A DNA stretch of 64,000 bases from Pedococcus cremeus (GCF_900111375.1 NZ_FOHB01000001.1:434001-498000); one strand, 5' to 3'. Counted from the stretch's first letter, positions 43,539-53,942 are shown. The notes: a model not told the origin generated them from the sequence alone. Translations and numbers: made by a program.

Positions 43539-44818
43539 GCGACCTCCTCCTCCGTGGCGACGAGATGGGCGACGACGGCGCGGTTCTGCGGCTGGAGCCA
43601 CTGCTGGGCCACCGCCTGGACCTGCCCGGCCGTCACCGCGTTCAGCCGGTCGAGGTAGGTGTTGATGAACTGCGGGTCGTCATGGAGCAGGGTGTGCTGG
43701 CTGATGGCGTCGGCCCGCTCCTCCTGGCTGGCCAGCGAGTGCAGCCACGACCGCTCGGCCTGCGCGAGCGCCGACTCCATCTCGACGTCGGTCGGCCCCT
43801 CCTTCGCGAACCGCTCGAGCTCTTCGCAGGCCCGGGCCTCGACGACGTCGGGGTCCTGGCCGTCGGCGATGTCGAGGATGACGAAGCCGAGCGAGACGCC
43901 GTCGACGAAGCCCATGCTGTGCGCCTGCGCGGCGTTGGCCACCTGCTCGCGGCGGACCAGCCGCTGCACCAGCCGTGAGGTGGTCAGCCCGCCGATGGCG
44001 TCGAGGGCCAGCGAGGCGGCGAAGTAGTCGTCGGTGTTGTCCACCGGGAGCCGGAAGGCGAGGTGCAGCCGGTCGTTGGGCACCTTGTCGTGCCGCTCGA
44101 ACCGCACCGGCGAGGTGATCGGCTCGAGCTGGTCGTGGTTGGCGCGCCTCGGCTCGGCGGACGCGGGCAGCTCACCGAAGTACCTCTCGGCCGCGGCGAA
44201 CCCCTCCTCCGGGGTGAGGTCGCCGACGAGGGTGAGCACCGTGTTGTTGGGGCCGTAGTAGCGGCGGAAGAACGCGTGCACGTCCTCGAGGCTGGCGGCG
44301 TCGAGGTCCTCCATCGACCCGATCGTCGGGTGGTGGTAGGGGTGGTCGGCCGGGAAGACGGTGGCGTAGGTGTCGATCAGCGCGTTGCCGTAGGGCACGT
44401 TGTCGTAGCGCTGCCGCTTCTCCTCCTTGACCACGTCGCGCTGGTTGTCGAGGTTGGCCTGGTTGACGGCGTCGAGCAGGTAGCCGTGCCGGTCGGCCTC
44501 CATCCAGAGCGCCAGCTCGTAGGCGCCCTTGGGAACGGTCTCGAAGTAGTTGGTGCGGTCGAACCAGGTCGTGGCGTTGAGCCGGCCGCCCTCGGCCATC
44601 AGCCGGGTGAAGTGCTCACCGCTGGCGACGTTGCGCGAGCCCTGGAACATCAGGTGCTCGAAGAGGTGGGCGAAGCCGGTGCGTCCGGGCGCCTCGTGGC
44701 GGGAGCCCACGTTGACCCAGAGGTTGACGGTCACGTTCGGCACGCTCGTGTCGGGTGAGACGACCACGCGCAGCCCGTTGGGCAGGGTCTTCTCGTGGAT
44801 CGGGTAGTCCAGCGGCAT
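43535..44818 (-). CDS. M16 zinc metallopeptidase, catalytic subunit
   Basis: This 427-residue peptidase has the inverted zinc motif HLFEH (residues 51-55) in GFAHLFEHLMFQGSRN and the distal Glu in NQRDVVKEEKRQRYDN. Other M16 features are FFRRYYGPNNTVLTLVGDL and the C-terminal half with HLAFRLPVDNTDDYFA. Cytosolic members degrade peptides or process precursors. It opens the two-gene operon with the non-catalytic partner. ATG at 44818 is the only sensible start. The two-gene arrangement with one active and one inactive member is common in bacteria. Confidence 0.93.
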   Translation of the reverse strand: MPLDYPIHEKTLPNGLRVVVSPDTSVPNVTVNLWVNVGSRHEAPGRTGFAHLFEHLMFQGSRNVASGEHFTRLMAEGGRLNATTWFDRTNYFETVPKGAYELALWMEADRHGYLLDAVNQANLDNQRDVVKEEKRQRYDNVPYGNALIDTYATVFPADHPYHHPTIGSMEDLDAASLEDVHAFFRRYYGPNNTVLTLVGDLTPEEGFAAAERYFGELPASAEPRRANHDQLEPITSPVRFERHDKVPNDRLHLAFRLPVDNTDDYFAASLALDAIGGLTTSRLVQRLVRREQVANAAQAHSMGFVDGVSLGFVILDIADGQDPDVVEARACEELERFAKEGPTDVEMESALAQAERSWLHSLASQEERADAISQHTLLHDDPQFINTYLDRLNAVTAGQVQAVAQQWLQPQNRAVVAHLVATEEEVA

Positions 44819-44866
44819 GCCGCCACCCTAGGTGACGGGGGCCGCGCAGACGCGACTACCGAGCCC

Positions 44867-44927
44867 GTATGCCGCGTGAGCGGCCCTCGCGGCACGTCAC
44901 CGCGTGAGCCGCTCCCGCGGCATACGT
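44867..44927. repeat. Long octamer dyad between ndh and the M16 operon
   Basis: CGTATGCCGCG (44867-44877) pairs with CGCGGCATACG (44917-44927), and after one mismatch GAGCGG pairs with CCGCTC, giving an 18-bp stem with one mismatch. It sits just after the ndh stop on the minus strand and may act as its terminator. It also lies just upstream of the M16 operon. Confidence 0.85.
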
Positions 44928-44948
44928 GGTGGGGTCAGGGGTGAGTGG

Positions 44949-46370
44949 TCAGGAGGAGCGGAGGGCGCGCTCGCGGGCCTCGGCGACCGACAGGTGCTCG
45001 GGCTTCTTGTCGGCCGGCACCCTCGGCAGCGACGGGGCGTACTCCTCCCCCAGGTCCTGGATCGCCGTGCGCGCGAACACCTGCTGCTCGGTGACGGTGC
45101 GCTCCGAGCGGCCCCGGCCGACGAAGCTGACCGCCCAGTGCAGCAGCGTGGTCAGCCGGTGCTTGAAGCCGATGATGTAGACGAGGTGCACAGCCAGCCA
45201 CAGCACCCAGGCGACGAAGCCGGTGAAGCGCAGCTTGCCGATGCTGGCGACCGCGCTGAACCGCGAGATGGTCGCCATCGAGCCCTTGTCCTTGTACTCG
45301 AAGGGGCCCCTCGGGGGCTGCCCGGCGAGGCGGCGCTTGATCTGGTCGGCGGCGTAGCGGGCGCCCTGGATTGCCACCTGGGCCACACCGGGGTAGCCCT
45401 TGAGGGCGGCCATGTCACCGACGACGAAGACCTCCGGGTGGCCCGGCAGGGTCAGGTCGTCGTTCACCTTGACGCGGCCGGCGCGGTCGATCTCGGCGCC
45501 CGACTGGTCGGCCAGCATCTTCCCGAGCTCGGAGGCCTGCACACCGGCGGCCCACACCTTGGTGACCGACTCGATCCGGCGGTGGTTTCCGTTCGCGTCC
45601 TCGACCTCGATGCCGGTGGCGTCGACGCCGACGACCTTGGCGCCGAGCTGCACCTCGACCCCGAGCTGCTTGAGCTTGGTGGCGGCTTTGGCACCGAGGT
45701 CCTCGCCGAAGGCGCCGAGCACGCCCGGTGCCGCGTCGAGCAGGATGATCCGGGCCCGGGCGGGGTCGATCTTGCGGAAGTCGCGCTTGAGCGTGCGGTG
45801 TGCGAGCTCGGCGATCTGGCCGGCCATCTCGACACCGGTGGGACCGGCGCCGACGACCACGAAGGTCATCAGCCGCTCGATCTCCTTGGGCGTGCTGGCG
45901 AGCTCGGCGTACTCGAACGCGCCGAAGATCCGCCCGCGCAGCTCGAGGGCGTCGTCGATGCTCTTCATGCCCGGCGCGTAGCGGGAGAAGTGGTCGTTGC
46001 CGAAGTAGGACTGACCGGCGCCCGCGGCGACGAGCAGCGTGTCGTAGGGGGTGACCGTCTCGCGGTCGAGCACCTTCGAGGTGACCGTCTTCTTCTCGAG
46101 GTCGATGTGGGTGACCGTGCCGAGCAGCACGCGCGCGTTGCGCTGGCGGGCCAGCACCTCGCGGGTGGTCGGCGCGATCTCGCCCTCGGAGAGGATGCCC
46201 GTGGCCACCTGGTAGAGCAGGGGCTGGAACAGGTGGTGGGTGGTCTTGGCGACCAGCGTGATGTCGACGTCGGCGCGCTTCAGCGCCTGCGTCCCGAACA
46301 GGCCACCGAAGCCCGACCCGATGACGACCACGCGATGACGCTGGCCCAGTGCTGACTCCTGCGACGGCAT
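44949..46370 (-). CDS. ndh: Type II NADH dehydrogenase
   Basis: This 473-residue flavoprotein transfers electrons from NADH to quinone without pumping protons. The FAD fold is VVVIGSGFGGLFGTQAL, the NAD fold VVVGAGPTGVEMAGQIAEL, and the C-terminus has a membrane-binding helix TGFVAWVLWLAVHLVYIIGF. LLYQVATGILSEGEIAPTTR is typical of NDH-2. ATG at 46370 has GAGGAGAG upstream and lies within an octamer (GGTATGCCG). A terminator-like hairpin with a T-run ends only about 23 bases before this ATG, leaving no room for a promoter after it, which suggests attenuation. Frames further upstream are open to 46502 but read through that hairpin. Confidence 0.92.
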   Translation of the reverse strand: MPSQESALGQRHRVVVIGSGFGGLFGTQALKRADVDITLVAKTTHHLFQPLLYQVATGILSEGEIAPTTREVLARQRNARVLLGTVTHIDLEKKTVTSKVLDRETVTPYDTLLVAAGAGQSYFGNDHFSRYAPGMKSIDDALELRGRIFGAFEYAELASTPKEIERLMTFVVVGAGPTGVEMAGQIAELAHRTLKRDFRKIDPARARIILLDAAPGVLGAFGEDLGAKAATKLKQLGVEVQLGAKVVGVDATGIEVEDANGNHRRIESVTKVWAAGVQASELGKMLADQSGAEIDRAGRVKVNDDLTLPGHPEVFVVGDMAALKGYPGVAQVAIQGARYAADQIKRRLAGQPPRGPFEYKDKGSMATISRFSAVASIGKLRFTGFVAWVLWLAVHLVYIIGFKHRLTTLLHWAVSFVGRGRSERTVTEQQVFARTAIQDLGEEYAPSLPRVPADKKPEHLSVAEARERALRSS

Positions 46371-46392
46371 ACCGACACTCTCCTCTTCACGC

Positions 46393-46425
46393 AAAAAGAC
46401 GGCCACCCCACCGTGGGGTGCCGTC
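46393..46425 (-). terminator. Terminator-like hairpin in the ndh leader (possible attenuator)
   Basis: On the minus strand GACGGCACCCCAC pairs with GTGGGGTGGCCGTC (one bulged G) and is followed at once by TTTTT. This is the only hairpin in the window with a clear T-run. The ndh ATG lies about 23 bases beyond it. Confidence 0.75.
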
Positions 46426-46598
46426 CTCGCTGACGCTGTGGGTGCACTCGCAACAACAACGCTAGAGCAGCCCGTATGCCGTGTCGCGGCAGGCGTGCGC
46501 ACGGTGCGACGTGCGTCACGTCACCGTCTCGAGAATGCGGCCGAGGTTCTCAGCAGGTGGGACGCCTCGGTCGCGCCCGCCCCGGTGAACTGGTCACC

Positions 46599-47864
46599 TC
46601 AGGGACTGGTCGGGCCCTCGGTGGCCGTCGTGGTGGCAGTCCCCGTGGTGGTGGTCTCCGTCGGGGTGACCGTGGCCGTCGCCGAGCAGGTGGTCGGTGA
46701 GGGCGAGGGGCTCGTGGTCGTCGTGGTCGGTGTCGGCGTCGTGGTGGTGGGCGACGGCGTGACCGTGACGGTCGTGGTCGGCGACGGGCAGCTCGTGGTG
46801 CTGGTGCCCGGCGTCTGCGTCGTGGACGGCGTCGTCGTGGGAGACGAGGTCGTGGGACTGCTGGTGGTGGTCGGCGCCGAGGTGGTGCCGGTCGCCGTGC
46901 CCGTGGTCGAGCTGGGCGTCGCGGTGCCCGTCGTGGCGGTGCTCGGTGTCGTCGTCACGGGAGCCGGCGTGGTGCGGGCGGCCGTGGGCGAGGTGGTCGC
47001 GCCCGTGGTGGAGCTGGGCGACAGCGATGTCGCGCTGCTCTGCGGGACCGGCAGCTGGCTGGCGCGACCGCCCGAGGCGACGGTGAAGTCGACCGAGCTG
47101 ACCGCCTGGAGGCCCTTGCCGTCGAAGTAGCGCATCCACTCAAGCACCGCGAGGACGTAGGCGTCGGACTGGTTGTACGCGTAGATGGCCGCGCGGAGCT
47201 CCGCCGGGACGGACAGGTCACGGCCGTAGTTGCAGAGGTAGCCGGCCGCGGACCAGGCGGCGTCGTAGACGTTCTGCGGGTCGGCGCGGCCGTCGCCGTC
47301 ACCGTCGACCCCCGACCTGGCCCACGTGCTGGGGATGAACTGCATCGGCCCGACGGCGCGGTCCCAGGTGCTGTTGCCGTCGATGCGGCCGTGGTCCGTG
47401 TCCGGGATGGTGGCGAAGGGGCCACCGTCGAGCAGCGGGCCGAAGATGCCGGGCCGCACGACGTGGTCGGCTCCGATCTGCCGGCCGCCGGCGGAACCCG
47501 ACTCGATCTGGCCGATGGCCGCGAGCAGCGACACCGGCAGGTTGCACGACGTCGGCGAGGCTGCGACCGCCGACCGGTAGGCCGCCACGAGCACACCGGC
47601 GCGGTCGAGGCCTGCCCGGGTCACGGGGTGCTCGGACCGGGAGACCGGCAGCGGGATCGCCCGGGTCATCACGGTCCCGCGCTCCTGCCGCTCGGTGGCC
47701 GAGGTGGGCGGCAACGTCGGGGTGAGGCCGTCGAACCCCTTGATGGCCGGGAAGGCGTACCGGGGAACGGGCGCCCCGTTCGGCCGCTCGCCCGACGTGG
47801 GCGTGGAAGGCACCGCGCCCGCGAACGCCACCAAACCGGCCAGCAGGACCGTCGTGAGCCGCAT
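46599..47864 (-). CDS. Secreted lytic transglycosylase with Thr-rich tail
   Basis: This 421-residue secreted protein has a signal peptide (MRLTTVLLAGLVAFAGAV). The SLT-like catalytic domain spans residues about 90-280, with SLLAAIGQIESGSAGG carrying the catalytic Glu, AVGPMQFIPSTWARSG, DPQNVYDAAWSAAGYLC and AIYAYNQSDAYVLAVLEW. The last 140 residues are almost only Thr, Ser, Pro, with TTT and TSTT runs, an extended and probably glycosylated stalk. It should cleave peptidoglycan during growth or resuscitation. ATG 47864 is used; the frame is open to 47942. The next gene on the strand is ndh, about 230 bases on. Confidence 0.88.
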   Translation of the reverse strand: MRLTTVLLAGLVAFAGAVPSTPTSGERPNGAPVPRYAFPAIKGFDGLTPTLPPTSATERQERGTVMTRAIPLPVSRSEHPVTRAGLDRAGVLVAAYRSAVAASPTSCNLPVSLLAAIGQIESGSAGGRQIGADHVVRPGIFGPLLDGGPFATIPDTDHGRIDGNSTWDRAVGPMQFIPSTWARSGVDGDGDGRADPQNVYDAAWSAAGYLCNYGRDLSVPAELRAAIYAYNQSDAYVLAVLEWMRYFDGKGLQAVSSVDFTVASGGRASQLPVPQSSATSLSPSSTTGATTSPTAARTTPAPVTTTPSTATTGTATPSSTTGTATGTTSAPTTTSSPTTSSPTTTPSTTQTPGTSTTSCPSPTTTVTVTPSPTTTTPTPTTTTTSPSPSPTTCSATATVTPTETTTTGTATTTATEGPTSP

Positions 47865-48226
47865 CTGCACTGGAGTCCCCCTTGGCGCTGCCTTCGCGGT
47901 GCGATCTCGGCCATCGTCACCCCGGTGCGCGAGGGAGACCACCCCCGGGCGACGAAATGGTCAGAAAGGGCTAAACAGGCGTCACACCAGCAACAGCGGG
48001 CTACCCGCGTCCCTGACGCCTCTCCGCGATAAGGACGAGGAACCGTCCAGAAACGGTGTCCGGCAACAGGCGTGCCCGCGCGTCACCCACCCCTGGGCCG
48101 CCCCGTCCACCACCTCCTGCACTCCGCCCCGCGGCATACCGGAAACACGAAGTCCCAGCTCTCGCCCTTCCCGTCAGGGAGAGGACCGAGAGCTGGGACC
48201 TCGGCAGGTGGGCGAGCCCGCTCGGC
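47865..48226 (-). other. Intergenic region between transglycosylase and devR
   Basis: These 362 bases contain the transglycosylase promoter region, one octamer at 48132 and a hairpin at 48152-48199. I see no gene and no long repeat in the rest. Confidence 0.5.
48152..48199 (-). terminator. Terminator hairpin after devR
   Basis: GTCCCAGCTCTCG (48152-48164) pairs perfectly with its inverse at 48187-48199. The 22-base interior contains a second short stem. It begins 28 bases after the devR stop. Confidence 0.78.
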
Positions 48227-48913
48227 CTACGACTCCTTGTCGCGCAGCCGCGAGGCGAAGACAGCCGCCTGGGTGCGGCGCTCCATGCCGAGCTTGGCGA
48301 GGATGCTCGAGACGTAGTTCTTGACCGTCTTCTCGGCCAGGAACATCTCCTTGCCGATCTGCCGGTTGGTCAGGCCGTCGGCGATGTGCATGAGCACGCG
48401 ACGCTCCTGCTCGGTGAGGCCGGAGAGCGCGGAGTCCTCCTCCTGGCTGCCGCGGAGGCGCTCGAGCACCCGGGCGGTGACCTGCGGGTCGAGCAGCGAC
48501 TGCCCCTGCGCCACCCGGAGGATCGCGTCGACGAGCTCGTTGCCCCGGATCTGCTTCAGCACGTAGCCGGCCGCCCCCGCCATGATGGCGTGGAAGAGCG
48601 CCTCGTCGTCGTCGTAGGAGGTGAGGATGAGGCAGGCGATCGATGGGTCGACGGACCGCACGTCGCGGCACACGTCGATGCCGCTGCCGTCCGGCAGGCG
48701 GCCGTCGAGCACGGCGACGTCGGGCCGCAGCGCAGGGATGCGCCGGGTGGCCTCCTCGGCCAGGCCGGACTCGCCGACGACCTCGATGCGCCCGTCGTTC
48801 TCCAGCAGCTCACGCAGACCTCGGCGGACGATCTCGTGGTCGTCGAGCAGGTAGACGCGAACCTTCCGGCCCTGGCCGGTGTCCGCGGCGGACTCATTCT
48901 CCATGCCGCTCAT
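48227..48913 (-). CDS. devR: NarL/LuxR-type response regulator, DevR/DosR-like
   Basis: This 228-residue response regulator has a receiver domain with the acidic pair [12 protein letters not shown], the phosphorylated Asp at residue 70 ([12 protein letters not shown]), Thr in LILTSYDDD and Lys in GYVLKQI. The LuxR DNA-binding domain is [48 protein letters not shown]. It matches DevR (DosR), the regulator of hypoxia and NO responses in mycobacteria. ATG 48913 is used; ATG 48904 and a GTG/ATG at 48940 are alternatives. The divergent PPOX gene and the devS kinase nearby complete the usual set. Confidence 0.88.
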   Translation of the reverse strand: MSGMENESAADTGQGRKVRVYLLDDHEIVRRGLRELLENDGRIEVVGESGLAEEATRRIPALRPDVAVLDGRLPDGSGIDVCRDVRSVDPSIACLILTSYDDDEALFHAIMAGAAGYVLKQIRGNELVDAILRVAQGQSLLDPQVTARVLERLRGSQEEDSALSGLTEQERRVLMHIADGLTNRQIGKEMFLAEKTVKNYVSSILAKLGMERRTQAAVFASRLRDKES

Positions 48914-48966
48914 TCTCGCCCCACCGGGAAGGCTGCGCACAGGCGCCTCGCCGGATCGGGCGCAAA

Positions 48967-48981
48967 GGGACCATTGGCCCT
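48967..48981 (+). promoter_or_regulatory. DevR box of the PPOX gene
   Basis: GGGACCATTGGCCCT is an imperfect palindrome matching the DosR pattern (GGGACC-N3-GGCCCT). Its centre is 44 bases before the leaderless GTG at 49018. Confidence 0.65.
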
Positions 48982-49004
48982 CCCGGCCCCTGCGTCGGGC
49001 CGCT

Positions 49005-49010
49005 GATACT
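49005..49010 (+). promoter_or_regulatory. -10 element for leaderless PPOX transcript
   Basis: GATACT is followed by seven bases and the GTG start at 49018. There is no ribosome binding site. Confidence 0.55.
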
Positions 49011-49017
49011 CGAACGC

Positions 49018-49449
49018 GTGGAACGGATCCAGCCCCTGAGCACTGAGGAATGCCTCCAGCTCCTGTCGACGAGCAGCGTCGGCCGCATCGCCGTGACCCG
49101 TGACGCGCTTCCCATCATCCTCCCCGTGAACTACGCGCTCGACGGCGGATCGGTGCTCATCCGCACCACCGACGGAGCCATCCTGCGGGCCGCGCGGGCC
49201 GGCGGCGCCGTGGTCGCCTTCGAGGTCGACAACCTCGACGAGAGCACCATGACCGGCTGGTCGGTGCTCATCACGGGCACCCTGCGCGAGGTCACCGCGG
49301 TCAGCGCCGTGCTGCGCGCCGAGCAGCTGCCCCTCGCCCCGTGGGCCGGCGGCGACCGCCGGCACTTCGTGCGGATCACGCCTGGCATCCTCTCCGGCCG
49401 CCGCGTCCTCGCCGAGGAGGTCGTCGCCTCGCAGCACGCCTCACACTGA
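49018..49449 (+). CDS. Pyridoxamine 5'-phosphate oxidase-fold protein (PPOX)
   Basis: This 143-residue PPOX-fold (split-barrel flavin or heme) protein begins [51 protein letters not shown], the standard N-terminus of the family linked to DosR regulons. The middle has [29 protein letters not shown]. Members bind F420, flavin or heme; the cofactor is not readable. The GTG start follows a -10 element by seven bases with no ribosome binding site, and a DevR-like box is centred 44 bases upstream. It stands between devR and devS, and the nearest downstream gene is devS. Confidence 0.83.
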   Translation: MERIQPLSTEECLQLLSTSSVGRIAVTRDALPIILPVNYALDGGSVLIRTTDGAILRAARAGGAVVAFEVDNLDESTMTGWSVLITGTLREVTAVSAVLRAEQLPLAPWAGGDRRHFVRITPGILSGRRVLAEEVVASQHASH

Positions 49450-49467
49450 CTCCGGCTGACTCTGGCG

Positions 49468-51278
<1,811 letters not shown>

Positions 51279-51323
51279 CCCAGCCGCACGGCATACCCGT
51301 CGCAGCCCTGCACCTGCACCGGG

Positions 51324-52742
51324 TCAGGGCAGCAGGGCGTCGAGGTCGACGGACGCCGCCATGGCCGCGTAGGCCGCGTCGTTGGGGTGCAGGTGGTCGC
51401 CGGAGTCGAAGCCGGGCTGCAGCCGCTGGGGCCGGCCGGGGTCGCGCAGCACCACGTCGAAGTCGAGGACGTGGTCGTAGACCGTGGTGGTGCGGATCCA
51501 GGCGTTGACCTGCTCGCGCACGGCGTCGCGCTGGGGCGTCCACTGGGACCAGCCCTCGAACGGCGCGATGGTCGCGCCGACGACCCGGAGCCCGGCGGCG
51601 TGGGCCTGCGCGGCGACCTGCTCCAGGCCGGCGATGATCCGCGCCGGGTCCTGCTGCACGGGCGCCTGCTGGATGTCGTTGACGCCCTCGAAGAGCACCA
51701 CGGTGCGCACGCCGGTCTGTGTCAGGGCGTCGCGGTCGAGGCGCAGTGGCACGCGGTCGCCCTGTCCCGGGGCACCGCCGTCGAGGAGCACCCGGTTGCC
51801 CGCGATGCCGGCGTTCAGCACCCCGAACCGCTGGGCGGCCGGGCGGGAGAGCACCCGGTCGGCGACGAAGTCGGTCCACCGACGGTTGGCTCCCGGGGTC
51901 GACCCGGTGCCGTCGGTGATCGAGTCCCCGACGAACGCCACGGCACCGGCTGCGGTCGACTCCACGTCGACGCCGTCGAGGAACCACCACGACGTCGTGC
52001 GGCCCGCGAAGGCCTCGGCGTCCGGGTCGGCCGTGTGGTCGCCCGAGGCGGTCCAGCCCGTGGCCCGCGCAGCGGGGTGGTAGGTCGCCGGTCCGGTGCG
52101 GCCGGGGACGTGGAGGGTGATGAGCAGGTCGCTGTCGGGCGGCACCACGAGCGCGACCGGGTCGGAGGCCAGCTCCGTGCCGGCTGCGACGATCGTCGTC
52201 GTCGAGCGGCCGAACGTCACCGGCGTGAGGGTGCCCGGCTGCGCCGTGCCGTCCCGTCCACGCGCGAGCGCGACCGTGACCGCTCCGACCCGCAGCGGCC
52301 GGGCGCCGTAGACGTTGGTCAGCCGCACCCGCAGGGGTGAGCCTCCGAGCGAGACGTGCACCCGCTGCCGGATCGTGGTGTCGCGGAACCCCGCGAGCGC
52401 CTGTCCCGCGACCGGACGCGTGACGGCGGTCGACCAGGTGCCGACCCAGCGCAGGTCCTTCGCCGCAGGGGCCTTCGGGGCGCCGGCGGCCACCACGCCC
52501 GCGGCCGCCACGCCAGAGCCTGCGGCCACACCGGACGCTGCGGCCGCACCGGAGCTTGCGGCCACAGCGGAGCTTGCGGCCACAGCGGAGGCCGCGGTCG
52601 CGACGGCCGATGGCCGGTCGGCCCGAGCCGGTTCGCTCGACAGCAGCACCGAGGAGACACCCGTCCCCGACACCAGGACGGCCACCACGGCCACCAGTCG
52701 ACCCAGCACTCCCCGTCGGGAGCCCCCCACACCCTGCGCCAC
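51324..52742 (-). CDS. Secreted SGNH/GDSL esterase
   Basis: This 472-residue secreted hydrolase has a basic start with RRGVLGRLVAVVAVLVSG, then about 50 residues of short Ala/Ser/Val repeats (ASSAVAASSGAAAASGVAAG). The SGNH domain has the four blocks: VAFVGDSITDG (Ser), AGIAGNR (Gly), EGVNDI (Asn) and DSGDHLHPNDAAY (Asp and His). It is preceded by a beta-sandwich-like domain. Such enzymes deacylate esters, sugars or lipids outside the cell. GTG 52742 is preferred over GTG 52763 because AGGGA lies five bases upstream. The linker is encoded by imperfect 18-bp tandem repeats. Confidence 0.87.
   Translation of the reverse strand: MAQGVGGSRRGVLGRLVAVVAVLVSGTGVSSVLLSSEPARADRPSAVATAASAVAASSAVAASSGAAAASGVAAGSGVAAAGVVAAGAPKAPAAKDLRWVGTWSTAVTRPVAGQALAGFRDTTIRQRVHVSLGGSPLRVRLTNVYGARPLRVGAVTVALARGRDGTAQPGTLTPVTFGRSTTTIVAAGTELASDPVALVVPPDSDLLITLHVPGRTGPATYHPAARATGWTASGDHTADPDAEAFAGRTTSWWFLDGVDVESTAAGAVAFVGDSITDGTGSTPGANRRWTDFVADRVLSRPAAQRFGVLNAGIAGNRVLLDGGAPGQGDRVPLRLDRDALTQTGVRTVVLFEGVNDIQQAPVQQDPARIIAGLEQVAAQAHAAGLRVVGATIAPFEGWSQWTPQRDAVREQVNAWIRTTTVYDHVLDFDVVLRDPGRPQRLQPGFDSGDHLHPNDAAYAAMAASVDLDALLP
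52513..52603 (-). repeat. 18-bp imperfect tandem repeats within the SGNH esterase gene
   Basis: About five copies of an 18-base unit occur in the linker. The unit GAGCTTGCGGCCACAGCG is perfect in two adjacent copies at 52551-52586. The number of copies may vary between strains. Confidence 0.75.
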
Positions 52743-52882
52743 GCCTGTCCCTTCCGAGCACACCTGCCCCGCAAGGGTAAGCGCCTCAACGCGGTGCTCG
52801 TGACAGCGACGCCGGAGTCCGCCGAAGCTGCCGGAACAGGTGGGCGAAAGCTGACCGAAAGGGTGACCGCGCTGGTCTCGCG

Positions 52883-53302
52883 TCAGGCAGGTGGGGCCAG
52901 CGCGGATCGCAGCCGCGCGGCATACCCCTCGGCCTCGTCGGCGTCGGCGTACTTCGTGCGCGGCCAGAAGAAGCCCCGCAGCCCGTCGCCCTTGGTGCGC
53001 GGCACGACGTGCACGTGCAGGTGCGGCACGCTCTGGCTCACGACGTTGTTCATCGCCACGAACGAGCCCTGCGAGCCCAGCCCCTCCACGACCGCGGCGG
53101 CGACCCGCTGGGCGGCGCCCATGAGCACCGGCATCAGCCGCGGCGTGACCTCGAGCAGCGTCGGCACGTGGGCCCGCGGCGCGACGAGCACGTGCCCCTT
53201 GAACACCGGCCGCGCGTCGAGGAAGCCCACCACCTCGGGCTCGTCGAGCACCACGTGGGCGTGCACCGACCCCTCGACGATGGCACAGAAGACGCAGGTC
53301 AC
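52883..53302 (-). CDS. HIT-family nucleotide hydrolase/transferase
   Basis: This 139-residue HIT protein binds and hydrolyses dinucleotides or adenylated compounds. The histidine triad is HLHVHVV, preceded by GHVLVAPRAHVPTLLEV and VCAIVEG-type CVFCAIVEGSVHAH at the N-terminus (Cys near residues 3 and 6 could bind zinc). The GTG start at 53302 has a TAGGCT -10-like element seven bases upstream, so the mRNA may be leaderless. It is the last gene in its direction before the SGNH esterase. No operon partner is evident. Confidence 0.9.
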   Translation of the reverse strand: MTCVFCAIVEGSVHAHVVLDEPEVVGFLDARPVFKGHVLVAPRAHVPTLLEVTPRLMPVLMGAAQRVAAAVVEGLGSQGSFVAMNNVVSQSVPHLHVHVVPRTKGDGLRGFFWPRTKYADADEAEGYAARLRSALAPPA

Positions 53303-53364
53303 GAGCGCGAGCCTAGGCGGGCCCACGGGGGTCCGCGCCACGGAGGCTCAGTGGCGCGAAGTGG

Positions 53365-53766
53365 TCAGCGGCGGGTCATCCGGGGGTCGCCGCCCAGGCG
53401 CCACCGGCGCCGGGTGCGCGGCAGGGCGCTGTGGCTGCCGAGGATCGCCGACCAGACGTCGCGGCCCACCACGACCCCGACGAGGTCGGCACCAGCCTGC
53501 TCCCCGGGGTCACCGAGCCCCTGCCGCCGCCGGAACTCGTCGAGCGCCTGCGCGGTCTCGGGGCCGAAGTAGCCGTCAGGCTCGGCGCCGATGTGCCGCT
53601 GGAGGTACTTCACGTCGTCGCCGGCGTCCATGAGCCGAAGGGTCCGGCTGCCCGGCCTCAGCCACTGGTAGTTGCCGTAGCCGTCGGGACGGCTGCGGCC
53701 CTGGCGTTCCACCGGTCCCCGGTCGGCCTCGGTGTACGGGACGGTGTTCGCCTCTCCTGCGTTCAC
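53365..53766 (-). CDS. Small protein with peptidoglycan-binding-like domain
   Basis: This 133-residue protein contains one PG_binding_1 domain: LMDAGDDVKYLQRHIGAEPDGYFGPETAQALDEFRRRQGL, with the DG-YFGP-T-A pattern. A polar N-terminal part (AGEANTVPYTEADRG) and a basic C-terminal tail flank it. No signal peptide or membrane span is visible, so whether it reaches the cell wall is unclear. GTG 53766 is chosen as the likely start. It stands between the HIT gene and the divergent small gene at 53994. I recognise no enzyme activity. Confidence 0.72.
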   Translation of the reverse strand: MNAGEANTVPYTEADRGPVERQGRSRPDGYGNYQWLRPGSRTLRLMDAGDDVKYLQRHIGAEPDGYFGPETAQALDEFRRRQGLGDPGEQAGADLVGVVVGRDVWSAILGSHSALPRTRRRWRLGGDPRMTRR

Positions 53767-53942
53767 CTTCAACCCCCGCCCTTCGTCGTGCTGTGGTCCA
53801 CCGGCCGCGGCTGCCGTGCGGCAGCGGGGAGTTGCGGCGGTGGCGGGTTCGCACCGACCCTCGCACGACGCCCCGACAACGGGATCCACCTTCCGTCGTA
53901 GGGCAGCCCCGGTCCGGCGCCCGATGCGCACCCGTGCCCAGA

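Noticed and set aside
46426-46502. An upstream start for ndh that would put the hairpin inside the coding region
   Set aside because: The added residues (ARTAPHGGVAVFLREEE) are not like NDH-2 N-termini, and the ATG at 46370 has a good ribosome binding site; the possibility is mentioned because it would remove the attenuator.
46603-46990. The repetitive GTGGTC/GACGAC-rich stretch as a microsatellite or CRISPR-like repeat
   Set aside because: It is the coding sequence for the Thr/Ser/Pro stalk of the transglycosylase, with no fixed unit length and no spacers.
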